DNA from: Pagrus major
Taxonomy: Eukaryota; Chordata; Actinopteri; Spariformes; Sparidae
Assembly (NCBI RefSeq): GCF_040436345.1
Contig: NC_133218.1
Span: forward strand, 24,664,710 to 24,728,709
DNA: 64,000 nucleotides
Direction of reading: 5' to 3'
The position numbers and the translations under genes are program-made. Of this stretch, positions 46,101 through 61,800 are shown piece by piece. The notes under the pieces are model-generated. The model was given only the letters and a program-made list of their open reading frames with translations. It was not told where the DNA came from and did no database searches. How positions within the stretch are numbered: position 1 is the stretch's first letter; each line of letters starts with the position of its first letter.

Positions 46101-48691
46101 TACTTTCGGATAAATATGATTGGTCCTACAAGTATAAACAAAAAACAGACTGGGAACGGATGACACTGAAGCTGAAGCACTGTATGTGACTTCATGCAAA
46201 AGAAGTGTTACTCTGAACCACTGTGTTCCTATTGCAGTGCTTTATACTGCTGCTGCTGCTGCACTGATGATAATCACTGTGTGATCTGAATTCTGCAGCT
46301 TTGCCCTCATGTGTGAGTGAAAATCAGAACTATATTAAATTGTAGCGAGACATAATTTGCTGTTGATGTCCTAAATTTCTGCGCATACTGCATGTCTGCC
46401 CCTAAACTCTGTGACATGTTGTGTACACGGACCAGATCTTACAGATTACAAGAAAATAGGGTTTCGGTTCTGTTTATGATGGCCACAAAGGACACCCTGA
46501 GGCTGGTTCAGGCCTGGTATCAACACGCGTCCTGAGCGATTTGATCACAAGTGGACAGCTCTAAGAACAGCAGATGTTTATGAATGCACTGTCTGTTTCA
46601 ACTAACCATTCAATCCTTAAGCAATAGCCCCAGACTCCCTCACAAATCGCATGATTTTAAGAGTGTGTGAGGAGGAACTTAAAAAAGCTTTGCAAAACAG
46701 CTACGGCAAATTCTAAATCACTGGTGCCGTCTTGTATAATTTGGCATTAAATAAGATACATTAAGACGTTTCCTTGTAAGTGTCAGTGTCACGACATCGC
46801 TGTCTGTTTTCATGTCTAAAGTGCGCTCTGTCTGATTCCGTGTCTGAAGTGCGTCCTCCCTCCCAACAGCTGTTTGAACACGCTGTTTCAACTGATTTCA
46901 CCATTTACACCAAATTTATTAAAGAACATGACATATTGATGGCTAACATATCTAAGCTTACAAATACAGCAGTAATTAATAAATCATACCTCTTTGTCAT
47001 CCGTGGAGTAAGTTCCCAGACTCCCTTAAAAAAACGCTCAATTGTGAAACTTGCTACCTTAGGAGAATATTTATAAACTTTGTGAAATGCTGTCTGTAAC
47101 AAATTTTTATCTATTACGGCCTACTTGTTAATCCGGCAAACGTTATCCATGAAGATATTTCCTTCTTTGTGTAAAATGGGTTTGTTTCAGTTCTTTAGCT
47201 GTAAATTTGCATATAGAGCGGGGAAGTGAGATCCAATTACAAGAGGTCACTTGAGACGCATGTCGAGACGCAATTAATGCCAGGTGTGACTTGACGGGCT
47301 TGAAGCGGTCCACTTGTGATCACTCGGGGCGGATAGTGAAACCGAATGTGAACAGCCTCCGTGAAATTCATCAGGACAAGTGGGCAGTGCGTTACAGCTA
47401 AAAAAGGACTTACTAAGATGTAAATATCTGCCTGTAAAACATGGATGTTTACTAATGTAAACGGTTAGCAGCCTCCAAAATTTGAAAACACTAAAATGTA
47501 CAATCTTTTTTGAAATTTCTGAACATACAGTAAAATACTGCATCTTTCCCTCATCTCTTATTATAATTAACTTTTGTGCCTTGACTGGTTTGTTCAAATG
47601 ACTGATATAAAATGATATTCAAAGATCCTGGGCTCTCCAGTCCACTATCCAGTGACCATAAAACTGACTAAATTTAAATTAAATGTTTATTTTCCTACGT
47701 CGTTTTTAAGGAGATCATTTGATTGAGCACTGTCACAGATTTAACTGATTTTCTACAACACATCCGCTCTGTACAGTTGAATGACTTTGATATTATCATT
47801 TGACAGCTATTAAAAATGCATTGCTCTAAATAGCAACACATTTCAATCTTGATGTCAGCAACTCAAGCACAGCATGTCGTCGGCTGCTAACTGTGAGCAT
47901 GTACTATACTGTATAGATTTAATTTATCCTATATAGAAGATTCTATACATACTCTGTGGGAATGTTAAAAATAAAACCCAACCATAATGTTTCTGACGAT
48001 GTAAATGCAGTTATTTTGTCTTCACATCTTCTAGTCCTATGTGCCTTACAAGCATTCATACTGTCTGATTTTCCTTTGTAAGCCACAGGAAGACTAGGAG
48101 AGCAAAAGCTGTGCCAGTGCTGGTCTCAGTGCAGGAGACATTGTCCCTCCTCCAAATCTAACTAACAAGCTCACATCCCCCAGCTTCGGTGTGGGGGAGC
48201 TCTAGACTGAGTCGTCTGCAGTAGGCACTTTTTCAAGTTTGAGTCACAGGGCTTCTCTCCAGGACCTGAGAGACCACAGAGCCCCTGGAGAGGAGATTTG
48301 ACCTCACTGAACACAATCCCATACACGCCCTCTAGATTGCTTGCTTTCCAAGTAAAGGGAAATGTTGCTGACATTTTTAAACACATGAGGTATCCCATTT
48401 CAAGTCAGGCTTGTTTTGCTCTATGATAGCCAGCCATCTTTTTCCCAACGTCATGTTATGAAGTGGGATCATGGTCGCCCATTTCTCAGACACTCAGACC
48501 ACACACAGAAACCCTTTTACACCTCTCGTTAATGAAGCAGCATCACGTAGTGACTATCAATGTGCCACAGGTTTGTCTGAATGGCAACTTGAGTTGGAAT
48601 ATCTCACATGTATGAGAAAAATCTCCTCTTCTTCTCTGGAATGGCACGATCACAGAATTGCAGCCACATGGCGCTGTGGTCTGCCCCCCCT
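43151..48691 (-). other. phlpp2: Probable long 3' UTR of PHLPP2
   Basis: Sequence after the PHLPP2 stop, without transposon-like repeats and without supported coding frames. The minus-strand AATAAA at 43173-43178 would give a 3' UTR of about 5.5 kb. Human PHLPP2 also has a multi-kilobase 3' UTR. The lack of repeats over 5 kb, unlike the introns, supports but does not prove transcription. Earlier polyadenylation is possible. Confidence 0.45.
43173..43178 (-). terminator. Candidate distal polyadenylation signal of PHLPP2
   Basis: AATAAA on the minus strand about 5.5 kb after the stop; another lies at 43100-43105. Confidence 0.35.
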
Positions 48692-49978
48692 CTAGAGGGC
48701 GGTATCGTAGACTTCCTGCTGTAGGATGGGAACTGGGCCGGGACATGGGACCATGTTGGAGGCAAATGCAGGGGGGTGAGGAAGATCCCACACGGGGTCT
48801 TTTAAGGAAGGGGGTATGGATGGTAAGGGGGGGACTGAGACCAGAGGGTTCTGGCTCCTTAGCTGCTCCCTGACTTCCTGCTCCAGACAAGGAGGCACAA
48901 TGAGCTGGTCCTCAGGGTCCTGCTGTGCTGGAGCAGTGAAATAGCCGGACTTCTTCTTCGGAGCCTCCAGGGCCACCTCAATGAGATTATGGCTGTCCTC
49001 CGGGGCAACCACAGAGCCGTTGGACAGCTTCTTCCCAAACAGGCTGGATGTGGAAGGAGACTTCTTCAGGTCGGCAATCTCTCTCCCACATACAGCCAGC
49101 AGGCAGCCGTTTGTAGCAGAAACCACCACGCTGTTCTGTCTGCGCATTTTGCCATTGGGATAGTCAGAGCCTCGCTTTTCAAGGTCCAAGTCTTTGGGGC
49201 TCTCAGGGGCCCCTGACCGTAGCTGGAAAGCACAGCAGTGAATGTCTACCTCCACTTCTAACTTACTGCCATTGGAGATAACACCCGGAAGCGGGGCTTC
49301 ATCATCGCTGTCCAAGCCATTGTCAGACTGGTTACTGGAGAACGTAGCACTGGAGGGCTGCCGCTGGAACAGGCCTGGGTGGGTTCCTGCCCCAGCTGAG
49401 CCTGGCACCATGATCCCACACAGTGTAGTAGCAGGGTGTAGGCTGCAGCGTCGCTCTGGGCGGGATGCAGGACCAGAGGACGGGTGCTCGTCTGAAGCTG
49501 TGGACCCAGCCTCGCTGCCCACCTCTGAAGCCGATGTTTCACTGTTGAACTCAGAGACAATACCGCTGCTGGATGACAGGGTGGCTGGGTCAGTAGGGCC
49601 TGGAGTCATAGACACAGGCACCGGGGCTGGAGGGGGACCCCGTGGTTCAGTAGTGGGGACCGGTGGCTCGCAGGTGCAGCTGTCCTCACCGATATTTAAC
49701 GACACCACCACAGCCTCGATGTTGTCCTTGCAACCATAACTCTGGGCGAGTGAACACAGCTTCTTGGCAGCAGCGCGAGGATCCCGCACGGCCTGCACAG
49801 TGCACACAGCCTCCTGGTAGGAGACTCGTTCAAACAGCGCTCGATTCCCGAGGATCAAGAACTCATCCTGGGAACAGAGAGGCTCGGTGTGCACCCAGGG
49901 CTTTGGAAGCACCCAGGGAGACAGATAAGAGCAGCCCAGCAGGCGAGAGCAGCATGTCACTCCACTCACTTTGTTGTC
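48692..49978 (-). CDS. phlpp2: PHLPP2 last coding exon (end of PP2C, Ser-rich tail, PDZ ligand)
   Basis: 1287 bp after the acceptor TTTTACAG. It encodes [20 protein letters not shown], then [20 protein letters not shown] (end of the phosphatase fold), a Ser-rich stretch with [48 protein letters not shown] and [17 protein letters not shown], and ends EVYDTAL with TAG at 48692-48694. The ATG at 49969 inside this exon is not the gene start. Confidence 0.96.
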   Translation of the reverse strand, partial: DNKVSGVTCCSRLLGCSYLSPWVLPKPWVHTEPLCSQDEFLILGNRALFERVSYQEAVCTVQAVRDPRAAAKKLCSLAQSYGCKDNIEAVVVSLNIGEDSCTCEPPVPTTEPRGPPPAPVPVSMTPGPTDPATLSSSSGIVSEFNSETSASEVGSEAGSTASDEHPSSGPASRPERRCSLHPATTLCGIMVPGSAGAGTHPGLFQRQPSSATFSSNQSDNGLDSDDEAPLPGVISNGSKLEVEVDIHCCAFQLRSGAPESPKDLDLEKRGSDYPNGKMRRQNSVVVSATNGCLLAVCGREIADLKKSPSTSSLFGKKLSNGSVVAPEDSHNLIEVALEAPKKKSGYFTAPAQQDPEDQLIVPPCLEQEVREQLRSQNPLVSVPPLPSIPPSLKDPVWDLPHPPAFASNMVPCPGPVPILQQEVYDTAL

Positions 49979-52900
49979 CTGTAAAACAGAGGTGCCATTA
50001 GAACTGTAGATGAGTGTATAGCTTCATAATATACGGACGTCTGAACATGAAGACTAGATCAAAAGTTCTACATAATGGCTCAAGTTTAAAAACAAAAACC
50101 CAACATACAGAGAACCAGTGCATTACCTCGGTAATAATGGCATTACAGAGCTTCACTCTCTCCATCTCCTCAGTGCAGTTCTCCAAGCTATAAACCTTAG
50201 AGAGAGGTACAGGTCTGCCATCCCGGCACAACACCGCCTGGCAGGTGCCCACATTGGCCACAGTGAGGCTGAAGTTGCCTCCTGGATCTGAAGGCTCATG
50301 GTGAATATAACACAGCAAGGCAGAAGCACCCAGTTTCTGGCCAGCCATACCTAGTTTCCTGTCCCAGAAAACACAAACAAAGCTGCAGACAAATGCTGAC
50401 AAACTCACTTGTTGCTATAAATCTTCACTAAGAGTGTGTTACAAAAAGAGGAAATAAGAAAGACCAACATTTAAAAAATCTGTTCTACCTGTGTGAGGTG
50501 ATGAAGGTGTTGGACATGTACACGTTGTCAACACTGGAGTGCTGCAGCTCCTCGCACAGCACATCTCCCATGGTGCACTGCAGCAGCCGCGGCACTTCCT
50601 CGTTGCGGTCTCCATCAAAGATCCCATAACATGCCTCCACACTGTCTCCAAAGCGGTCCACAGCCAGCACAGACACACACAACCTGTCCCCAACAAAAGA
50701 TCAGTGTTAAGGTTAACCACTTCAGCATGCAACACTGCAGCCCCAGCTCAAGGGAAACAATAAGGGGTGGCAGCTGATAAAAGACACTGCTGTGTCACCC
50801 CTTGTGGTGGCAATGACCCTGAAGAAGTAGCCAGGAATACTCAGCTCTCAACAGTAATGTACTTAACATTGTTAGAGACATTTAATCCAATGGAATGATT
50901 AGGTTCCACTAAGGCTGGGCTGGGATATTTTGTCAGGTATATCGCAATACACATTTTGAATACTTAAATTAGATTGGTTTACACAATGAGCATTTGTGTG
51001 GGAATTTCATCTATTTGTATATGACAATGAGGATATAAATACTGTCTGTATTTGTAAATTAAGCTCTTAATTTTCACAAAGAAAACACACAGAGACACAA
51101 ATCAGTACTCACTTGTTCCTTTGGCCGCTCATTTCAGAGTAACCGTGGTTCCATGGAGTGGAGGCACTCAGTGAGTCTCCTGCTGTCGTAGTGGACTTCT
51201 GGTCTAATTTCAAGGTGGTGATGTGACTAAAAAAGGGTAAGTAATGGCAGAAGGCATTATAAATGAAGGTATACTTTATACATGCACCAACAAAAATGAA
51301 ATATCCTCATTTGAATGCCAACACCAGTAGCACATCTATATTATATTCTTATATGTTTCATAGATTCCTTCAGTATGTGTCCAGACAGCTATAGAATCTA
51401 AAGCCAAGATGACTGTGCTTATTTTTAATGTCTTACAAATGTCAGTGAGTTGCCTATAACTATTCTAAACTTGGTCTGTGTTTTGTGACTCACCTGAAGA
51501 GGTTGAGGGTTTTGTGTTCCAGCATCAGGCTGCTGTTTCCTGTCAGGTCGAGCTCTTGCAGTGTGGCAGGCAGCGAGTCAGGCAGCTGGATCTCAGTCAG
51601 TTCATTACAGCTTAGATCTACAAGCTACGAATGTCCAGAACACAAATGAGCTGACACAGGCTGAATAAAAAAATCATACACAGACAGATCAGGCAAATAA
51701 AACCAGATCAGGTCTGACCTTAATCTCAGGCAGGCTGAGGATCTCCGGGAAGACAGTGATGTGGTTGGAGTGTGCTATGAGGGTGTGCAGTCTCTTACAG
51801 CTGGACACAGTGGAGGGGATGGTCTTCAGCTTGTTGCCACTTAGATTTAGCTCCTCCAGCTGCTCCAGCTTACTCAGCTTACTAAAGACACGCGAAGAAT
51901 GTTTACATTATACATATTCTAGGACATATGGCACTGTAAATAGCCTCTTCAATAATGGTTCTTATTTATAGGAATATATTGTCAAAAACGGGGCATTATG
52001 TTATCAAAGCGCATTACAGAAGGTAGAAACAAATTAACAGAAAATATGTTGAAGTTCAGGCAACTGATACAATAAAACACATGATGATAAAGGATAAAAG
52101 ATAGGAGAACAGAAACAGTACAATGAATGGGACAAAACAATAAAACATGTTCAAATGTCAAGGGCACACTATAAAAGTGAAGATTATAATGAGAAAATAA
52201 AAGTTGTTAAAATGTCAGTGATGAGCAAAGGTAACGCACCTGGCAGGAAAGGAGAGCAACTGGTTGTAGGCGATATGAAGGACCCGCAGGTTCTGGTGTC
52301 CAACCAACAGAGCACCGCAGTTCTCATTCAGGCTGTTCCTCGTCAGGTAGAGCTCCTGGAGTGTGCTGAGGCTCTCCTCTGATAGGCTGCTGGGGGGGAT
52401 ACTTTCCAGGGCATTGGCTGACACATTTAAGTATTTTAGGCTGTGAGGGAAGACGAATGAAAACAAGAGATGCACTAGTTTAATAAAAGTGTTTGCTGTG
52501 TTTCTGCCCACAGTCACAATCAGGATTCGCTTGGTAGCAACGGTGGGGTTGGAAGTTACAAATGTAAAAATCTGATTTCTATGGAAGAGTTGCCTGAGCA
52601 GAGGCATCATTGTAATGTGTGATATTTATGTCCAAAATACTGATCAGAGTTTATTGGACTCCTTCTGGGTTCTGGGAAATATAGTGTTTTAGCCATTAAG
52701 CACACAATAATACAAATAATGCTCATCAATCAAATGCAACTTTCCAATTTCATACATATTATGCCATTCCCCTCTCCATGACTTTGACCCAATGCAGCAA
52801 AAATTTTGGGCCAGACATTTGATGTGAGCAGATGGAAGTTGGCATCAGCGCTGGTGGTTAATATGTGGTAGATTCAATCAGGGAAAACTGGCAGCTCTAA

Positions 52901-55781
52901 AATATTACAAAATGGAGATGTGGGACTGCTGCATCAAAGGTTGAAAGTAATCCAGTCTGCGGCTCTTCATTTTTGTTTCATGTGTTTTTTTCTGTCTTTT
53001 CTGTAGCAAAGCGTAACGATACTGTTTTACTTTGTTTATATGTGGCGGACCCTGCCACCTTTCTAGCTTCAAACTGTGTTCTGGGGACCTTATTTTCCTC
53101 TGAGAACAGCTTGTTTATTCAATATTCCTTTAAGGTATTTTTTTAAGATACTGATTTAAAGGTCTTATTGATAACATTGTTATGTAGACAAAGCATTTAA
53201 AAAAAAAAAAAAAACATCTACAAAGCTTGTAGAAAGATGCTGAATACAAGTATCATTTGTTCCCCTTAAAAACAATAATATGATTGTGAATTAACAATCA
53301 AACATTTTTTTGTCGGGTCCAAAATGATTTTTTTGTTTATCTCTGTGTAAGGATTGTGACAGTTGGTTCCAGCTTTTAACAAGGTTTGTCAGCTAAAAGT
53401 ATAACGCCGTTGGCATCACGTGGTATCTGTGTTTCATTAGCGATCAAGAGTCTTGTGTTGCCAGTTTATGGAGAAAACATAAAAATGGCCGAGTGTACAG
53501 TGAGCACCCGCTTTCACTCCAGTACCCAGCCCAAGTGCTCTGCAACAAGACCAGGGTGCACATTGGTTCAGCTTTTGCTCTTTGGAGTCAGCTGGAAGAG
53601 TTTCAAGAGATTTGTTGCTATGAAAACAAGTGACAACAGATATTGGCACATATCAGCTATCTTTATTACATTATATTATTTTGTCTTTGTCCTATAAATT
53701 TGTTTTATAGGAGCATGCAAAAATGACAACTCCCAATTTACATATCAGTAAGCAAAAAGTATTTCCAGTTAAGATGGTATGACGAAAGTAGTCCATAGCA
53801 GCATGCTCAATATTACATTATTCTAACAATAGTCATGGCTACAGTATTGGCAGTATCATAGCAATGCAATGTGCAAGTATGTAAGTAAAAGCCACCTATT
53901 ACGCACAGAATATAGGACATACAGTGATGTGAGTGCAGGGATAAATGGTGATAGTTGAGGTTTGGGTTTAACATTCATAGTTTTTAGGCTTTCTCTCATT
54001 GTATTGAAAAGAGTTCATTTAAACACAGACTGTTAATGGTGCATTGCTCAACATACTGTTGAACCTGCACAGAGAGGACTGACAGTAATTTAAGCCCCAG
54101 TGGTTCTTATGTAATTGGTGCTGTTAAGTCATTATCTGTCACATACTGAACAGTAATAAAGTCCGTCCTTGTGACCCTTCACAGAACCTTGTCACTTTAT
54201 TGTTTTAAAACGGAGTCAGACATTATTAAAGTAAAAGACTGTCGATATCTCACTAGCCTTGGGGCTTTTAAGAACTGATTGTCTACACGAATATGAATAT
54301 GTGAAAAGTGCCTTTATATCCATAGACATATATGTAACTGCTCCCCCTTGCAAGCTGTGCAGCTCTCAGACAACATATCAGGAAGCCCATCATGCACAGA
54401 GCAGTTGCTGCCATTACGTCTCAGCATTAGAGACAGTAAAGTACATTAGAGCATTTGAACTGCTAATGGGTGTTAAGTGATTTACCACACAGGAAATAGG
54501 AGGGCAAATGAAGCTCCAGTTACAGTCTGGAATGCACCATTGATCTTGACCACAATCATCCCCAAAACTGTGATGAGCTGCGATATAATGACTCTCAACT
54601 TCCACCAAACAGGAACACGCTTCAGGTAAACGTTTCAAACCAGCTGCTAAAAGAATCAAGTAATAGCATCAATAGTCTTGAGGACAGAATGGAAAAGGAA
54701 GCAGACAGACGTGTAGAGACTGAGAGACTCACTTTAAGGCCTTGTAGAACAGACTCTCAGGGAGCTCAGCTAGCTTGTTGTGCTGGAGGTCTAGGGCTTC
54801 CAGAGGGATGTGGTCAACTAGGTCAGGCACTCTCTGCAAACGATTGTTCCCCGCCAGCAGCTTTCTCAAACTCAAGCTGTTGAGCAGTCTGTCGGAGGCC
54901 AGAAGAGACATTAGAGAGCCAGATTAGGACAAGAAAAAAAAGAACAGACCTACAAAAAGGAAAAGAACCAAAGAGCATCGTCTCCCTGCGCAGACTTAAC
55001 TACTTGTGAAAGGGGAAGGATTGTCAGAAATGGCAACCCATGCTAACTAATCCATCAATGACCTTTTCAGCTTGGCTGCCCAAACAGACCAACACAGCAG
55101 CTTTTTATTCTCTCCTGAAACCATCACACAAGTCATGAGAGGGTACAGTGGGGAGAGGAATATTATCTCATTTGCAAAAGCTTTGCTGATGTCTCATTCA
55201 AATGCAAATGCCTGTGTTGAGTGTGGGAAGCTGGCAGCGAGTGATGGTAAGCACTATAGGATGGCATATTTTACAGTTGCAATCAAGACACAGAAGACAC
55301 AGATACTGTCATGAAAAAGTGACTGATTCCAGCTGTTATTTGTGCTTTGTCCTTACCTTGGTTCCACTACCATAATAATTCTTAAAATGGATATTATGAA
55401 TTCGATAGTGTGTTCTGGGGACCTTATCTTCCTCTGAGAACAGCTTGTTTATTCAATATTCCTTTTAGGTATTTTTTTAAGATAGTGGATAGATAGTGGA
55501 AAGTGGAAAATAATGTGACACCTCATCTGCTAATTCTGAACAGCATATCTATGTCTTTATTACAGGCTGAACACATTCAAATTATGCAACACAAAAGATT
55601 AGTTTCAGCAGCAAAGGTTCAGGATTAGTGTCGGAATAAGGTCAGTAACCTGGAAGGAAGCTCAGACAGTAGGTTGTGCGTGACGTCCAGCATCTCAATT
55701 TTTCTGCAGTCACACACCCAGTCCGGAAGGTAATCCAAAAGGTTCCTGTCTCAACACACACACAGTCACACACATGGAAAG

Positions 55782-55816
<35 letters not shown>

Positions 55817-58800
55817 CACAAACACTCAAACTGAGCAGAGTTGGCATTTTGCTTTAAATAGTACCGATGAGTAAACAGTTTCGAAATCGTAGTGAACAGG
55901 AGGTCGAACTGATATCCTCCAGGGTTATTTAAGGATGCAAGTGGTCTCTATCTGCATTTTAATAAATAATAATTTATTGAAATAATTAGTTTCCAATCGA
56001 GTTTCAGTGATGTTTCTTACACCGGCAGGTGGTTCAGCAGAATTAACCCCTGACAGACCATAATGTTTACTGCATAATTAAGTCTACAGCCTGGATAACA
56101 AAAATAGAGTAAAATGTCATGTAAAGGTCTTTTTCAAATTCTCAGATCTTTTGCTGATGCAGCCTAAAAGGTAAACAAGTATCCAAGGACGTTTTAGGGT
56201 CTCTCACTTGTTTAGAATATTGGCCTTGTTGATAGTAGCTTAGTACATATTGCAGGTAGGCTTTGAGCTGCCGTTAGTCTTTGGCATTATGACAAATAAA
56301 CCCAAATTGATGATTCTAATGTTTGTGGAATCTGTGCAAACCCTTTGTAAGTGCTGAAGAAAGAAACTGAAGGAAATAGAGCAGAGTACAAGAAGAAATG
56401 TTGTTTACACATCATTTTAATCTGGAGACAACAACCTGATAGACTTTCTGAATATTTTCTTTAATGTAGTTGCGTATTAACTGTCCAATTCACTATTTAA
56501 AATCACACCTTTATTAGCCACTGTGCTTAACTAGATTAATAAACACTAAGATGAAGATACTATTTTTAGACTTCAGAGCTTCTGTTCAAAAATCTGTGAA
56601 CACGCAGACCATAGCCACTTCTTATTCCCAGCCAGAACTCACTGTGATAGGTCCATGTGTGTCAGCTGATTAGGGACTGGATAGATGTTGACGGTTGTAA
56701 GGCCTGTGGGCAGATAGCAGATAGAAGCAGCAATCAGCAGCTAAACATCTGGACCGTCATATGCGTGTTCATACGATGAATGTATCACTGGGGAGGAGGG
56801 GCCTGAACCTACAGACAAACAGCCAGTAAGGCCGTAAAAGCATCTAGCTGATGCTTTGTTTGACTCACCGTTGCTGCTGGCATGAAGCATGCGCAGTGTG
56901 AAACCACTGAGTGTGAGTGTCCCCATCTGGTTGCGCTGGCAGTACAGAGTCTCCAGGTTACTGATGGAGCTCAGGTCCAGTGAGTCCAAGCAATTGTCAC
57001 GTAAGTCCAGCTGCGTCACCTGGCTCACCGCCTCTAGGTTATCACTTTTCACCCAGCGCAGCCCATTCAACCTGCAAGAGATGAAATATCACTGGTTATT
57101 ATATCTGCTGGAGCAGAGGGAAAAGTCTTGTATGAAGGAAACCTTCACACTAGGAGAATTTGTTTGCACAGACAGCTTGAACACAGAAGGGGGTTTTTTG
57201 GGTTGAACAAATGCTCAATTTTAATGTCACAAAATAGACAGACGTGAAACTTTATGGATACTTCAAATGTATGTATATTTCTAGTAATATGGTAGAATTC
57301 AACAATATATAAGAAACAAACATTTAAGGGTTGGAGCACTTTCTGGACTCAAAGAAAGTTTGTTAGAGGTGCTCTTTGGCTAGAGGTCAATGTAGACAAA
57401 AAAATCACAAGAAAACTCCAAGGCACTATCTTCTAAACTGTTAAAGTGCCTTTATTTTCACGGCATCATCATGTTAGACCTTAAAAACAAACTGACGCAT
57501 TTCACTATCAAGCTTTCATCAGGGAACGTATATAACTGTATATAGGCACATGTACACAGTATGATAACTATCAGGTTTTATACCTTATGTTATACCTTAA
57601 TACTGGTATATCGCTGCAACCCCAATGACAGTACATAATATAATATAAAACATAAGCATCATAAAGAAAATCCTCAAAAACATCTGCATACTTGGAAGAA
57701 ACATTAAGGTAACATCAAATAAAAGGCTCAATACAGTAAAACAACTGTATTACCATGCTATTCATGGTAACTGTTAAGTATTCTAGTAGTGGCTATTTTA
57801 TTTATGATAATATAATGTGACAAATCCAGCAAAGAGGTTTAGCCTTGTGCATCTTCTGAGTTTATCTGGTTGTTTTTCACTTGTAACTGAGTGTAATTGT
57901 TTTTTTTGTGTGTGCTTCTTTTTACAGTTATGGTTACAGACTCTCTCAACCTCCCTACACTCGTAGTTTGATGGTCGTTTATTTACCAAAAAATAGACAA
58001 AACACACAGTGAGCCAAGATGAAGACAGAGAGACAAAGATCTGATATCCTGCCAGCCCTATGTGGAATATACAAATTACCGTAATAATAGTAGTAAACAT
58101 GTGTCCTCAATAAGAGCAATAAGATGGTCATTTCCTTAAGCTATTTGGAGGAGCATGGAGAATAACATCATAGCACTCTTTTTGGGCAATCAGTGTGAAT
58201 TTGTCAATGATGGATTAAACACATTTCATACAATCTATACAATTCCTAAGTTTCATGACACAGTGGGAACACTCCATTGTCTCTGCTTTTGATTCACTGG
58301 GTACAGCTTCTATTAACTTTTTCATCAGACTCATCTATATTAAGCATCCTACCTTTGAAAACAACATCCAGGTGGACAAGAAACGTAGAGAGATTCTGAG
58401 TTCATGAGATATCCAGACTCTCCCTGATCCCTTTCATCCTGTTAATAAACAGCAACTCCTCTTTTATGAGAGTCGTCACCCCACTAATCCACCACAGATG
58501 CACCATGCCCTTATGAATAAAGATTGCCATTGCCAACCATAACTTAGAACCCGAGGTTGAATTATTAGCCAGTAGTGGGTGGAGCAGGGGTTGCTGGTTT
58601 AATCATAGTTGAAAAATCAATAAGTCGAGCTTCCTCATCCCTTATTTACCCACCACAGAGGTTCCCATGTGCGAGACACTTAGCCCCCAGCTGTTCCGTG
58701 GAGCTGCTGAGAGGCACACAAATGCGTATGACTGTAGCTTGAAGTAGCTCCCAGGTGTAAGTGTAGGTGTGAAACAGGGCAGTGCACAAAAAAAAATATT

Positions 58801-61800
58801 TGTGCTCAGCAAACCTGGGGTCTATAAATAAATGTTTGATGAAAAGGTGAAGTTCAGACTAGTGTTTGTGTCAGGATGTTTGTTTTTCTGTCAACGGCAG
58901 AGGAAGAAATAAAATACAGAAAAACTTTATAGATGGATGGTAGCGCAGGTATTTTACCCACCTGCCTTCACATTAACTGAATGATCAAGAGTGTTTTGGG
59001 GACGGGGGCCTTTACATTTAATATTACATATTGATTCAACAGAGACAGAAGAGAGGAAAGAGACAGTGAAGAGAGATGTTTACCCCCTGACTGGCCTCTT
59101 ACCGCAGGTCGATGTTTTTCAGGTGGCTCATTTTAGCCAGAGTACCTAACTCCAGACTCTCCACTCTGTTCCCAGCCATGGCGAGCTTGTCCACTGCGCT
59201 CAATCTCTCCAGCACAGCAGGGATGTGAGAGAAGTTGTTGAAGGAAAGCCCCAGGCTGTTGAGCTGGGACAGGCCACCCAGCTCTTCAGGCAGGGAGCTG
59301 AGGTGGTTTCCGTCCAAAGACAGCGTCTGCAGGCTACAATGTGGAGAGTAGAGGACAGTCATGTTTTGCTTTCTTTTACTTCAAAGAGTGGTGTATATGT
59401 CTACTTGTAGATATATAGCCATTGTTTACTGAGCAACATCCTACATGAAGCAGGTACACAGGAAGAGAACTGCCTGATTTAGCTTCTTAATCTGATTACA
59501 CAACATAATAATTTAACTTTATACATTTCACTGACTCCATTAAAACCTCATTCCAGATTTTATGAGAACATTAATTGTGTGTGAAATGGCCCAAAACTAT
59601 TTTTTACAAAATAAATGAAGAAAATCTAAAATAAATGACTACAAACAGGAAAACATCACATTTCAGAAAACATATGAACCAGACAGAAAACCTGATATTA
59701 CAGAAAATAAATTATTCTCTTTCTTATTCCTGATTAAATATTGGTGTTAGCACTTTCGGCTGGAGAAAGGTTTAAAGTAAGGGGACATGCTGCTTTTTCT
59801 GTTTTGTCAAATCAGTTTCATTTGTATTGCTCCACATCACAAATGACAATTTGCCTCAGGGGGCTGTACAAACTGTACAAAATACAACACTCTCTATCCT
59901 TAGCCCTTTGATTTGGATAAGGAAAAACTCCCCTTCAGAAAACCTCTGAACTGGAAAAAATGGAAGAAACTAGGGATCAATCAATATGGTTTTGTCAGGG
60001 ATGAAACAGTAACAGTTATTAGTAATCAACAATACAGATGGCCGACATTTGAAATAGATATACATTTGCAGTAATGAACGCAAATCTAAGTGTCAAAATT
60101 TGGAATAACCAGTGATCGAAAGTAACTACGTACAATTTACTCAAGTACTGTACTTATGTACAACATTGAGGTACTTTACTTGTGTATTTCAATTGTTTGC
60201 TACTTGATACTTTCTCCCAACTACATTTATTTGATAATTTCAGTTACTAGTTACTTTACAGAGGAAGCTGCATCAGAGCCAAACTAGAGCATTTTTAAAG
60301 GTGTTTATTTTAGCAGCTGTTAGACAGACCAACAAAAAAAAACTAGATATGTTTATTTGCCAATTTATTTACCAACGTGGCTTGTTTGTGACTATATCAA
60401 TTGTTTTGTTTTTTTAAACTCTCATATATATGTAATGTTGTCATATTTATGTATTTACATGTGACCTAACTTGAAATCTGTGCAGGATTTCAGTGTGGTT
60501 GGTTGTCGTTGGGATTTACTTCTTGTACATGTACAAAGAGTTGGCGTACTCTTAATGTGCTGCTTAATGATGCATATTGTAACTTATACATCCATGTACT
60601 GTGTGTAATGTACTGTATGTGCAAATGTACAGCATACTGTATGTGTGTCACTTTGTCCCACCTTTGAAGGTTGCCTATCTGTACAGGGACGGTCTGGAGA
60701 CTATTACAGGAGAGGTTGAGCTCAGTCAGGGTGAGGATCTCACACACACATTCAGGGAACACACCGAGACGGTTGTGACACAAGTTCAGGCTCTTCAGCT
60801 GAGAAAACCTGAAGAAAGACAGAACAAAATCAAAAACCTTTAAGAAAACAACAAAAACACAAGAATCTCATCCTTTCTTGTTTTGCTTAGAATAATTACT
60901 TTGACCCCATTAATTTGCAAAAATATCTTGATAATGGAGTCTGACTGGTCTGAAGCATCTGGTTGTGTCTCCATCCAGTGTCTGATGTCACTTCATAAGG
61001 ATCTAGCACTGTTCCAGTACCAGAGAAAGAGTAAATACAAAATAACATAGAGTGTATAACTTTGTTTTTATTTGTTGTTGCTTTCATATGGGTAACAAAA
61101 AATGACTGGTCACGCACGCTGAGATGTAAGAAAGAGCAGTGAAAAAACAGGAAGATTCACTGAGACAGATGAGCACCAGCATATTTAGCTGACCTGCTAC
61201 CGTGGTCCACATTTTCAGTGTACTGTCACGTCTGCAGAGCTATTTGTTGTGCCTCAGGAGAATGCAGCGGACAAGCAATGTGAATAAAAAGAAGATATAT
61301 GGTACAACTATAAGCTGAGACTCAACACCATTTGTGGAAATCCAGGGTGAACACTGTGGAAATTAGATACTGTCGATTCATTCCCCACAAGTTCACTGTG
61401 GGAGTTTTGTGCTGTTATTTGTGCTTCGGCCTTGCACCATGTTATTAAGATGGCTTTGAAAGCAGCTGGAAAAAGTCAGTCAGTGGCTCGGCAGGCAGGA
61501 AAGGACAGTGTTCACATCGACAAAGTATTCACATCACCCACACTGGTAGCGTAGTGTTACCAGTGTATGATGTGACTGGGTTTAGATCATCCAGTCACAT
61601 ATTATCCACCACATGTGATGAAGACAGTCTGTACTCTACTAAATATAAAATATGATGTCTGTATTTGTCTCCGCTGGCTGATATACTGTATGTGTTTGTG
61701 TACACATTTGTAATGTATCTCCCAGAGACTGGCTATGATGAATGAAATGGCGCCATGCGGTTGCAAAGCCACATCTTCCATTTTAATTCCACCTTCCTCT

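Noticed and set aside
49242..49739. Plus-strand frame of 165 codons
   Set aside because: Opposite the PHLPP2 last exon; shadow frame.
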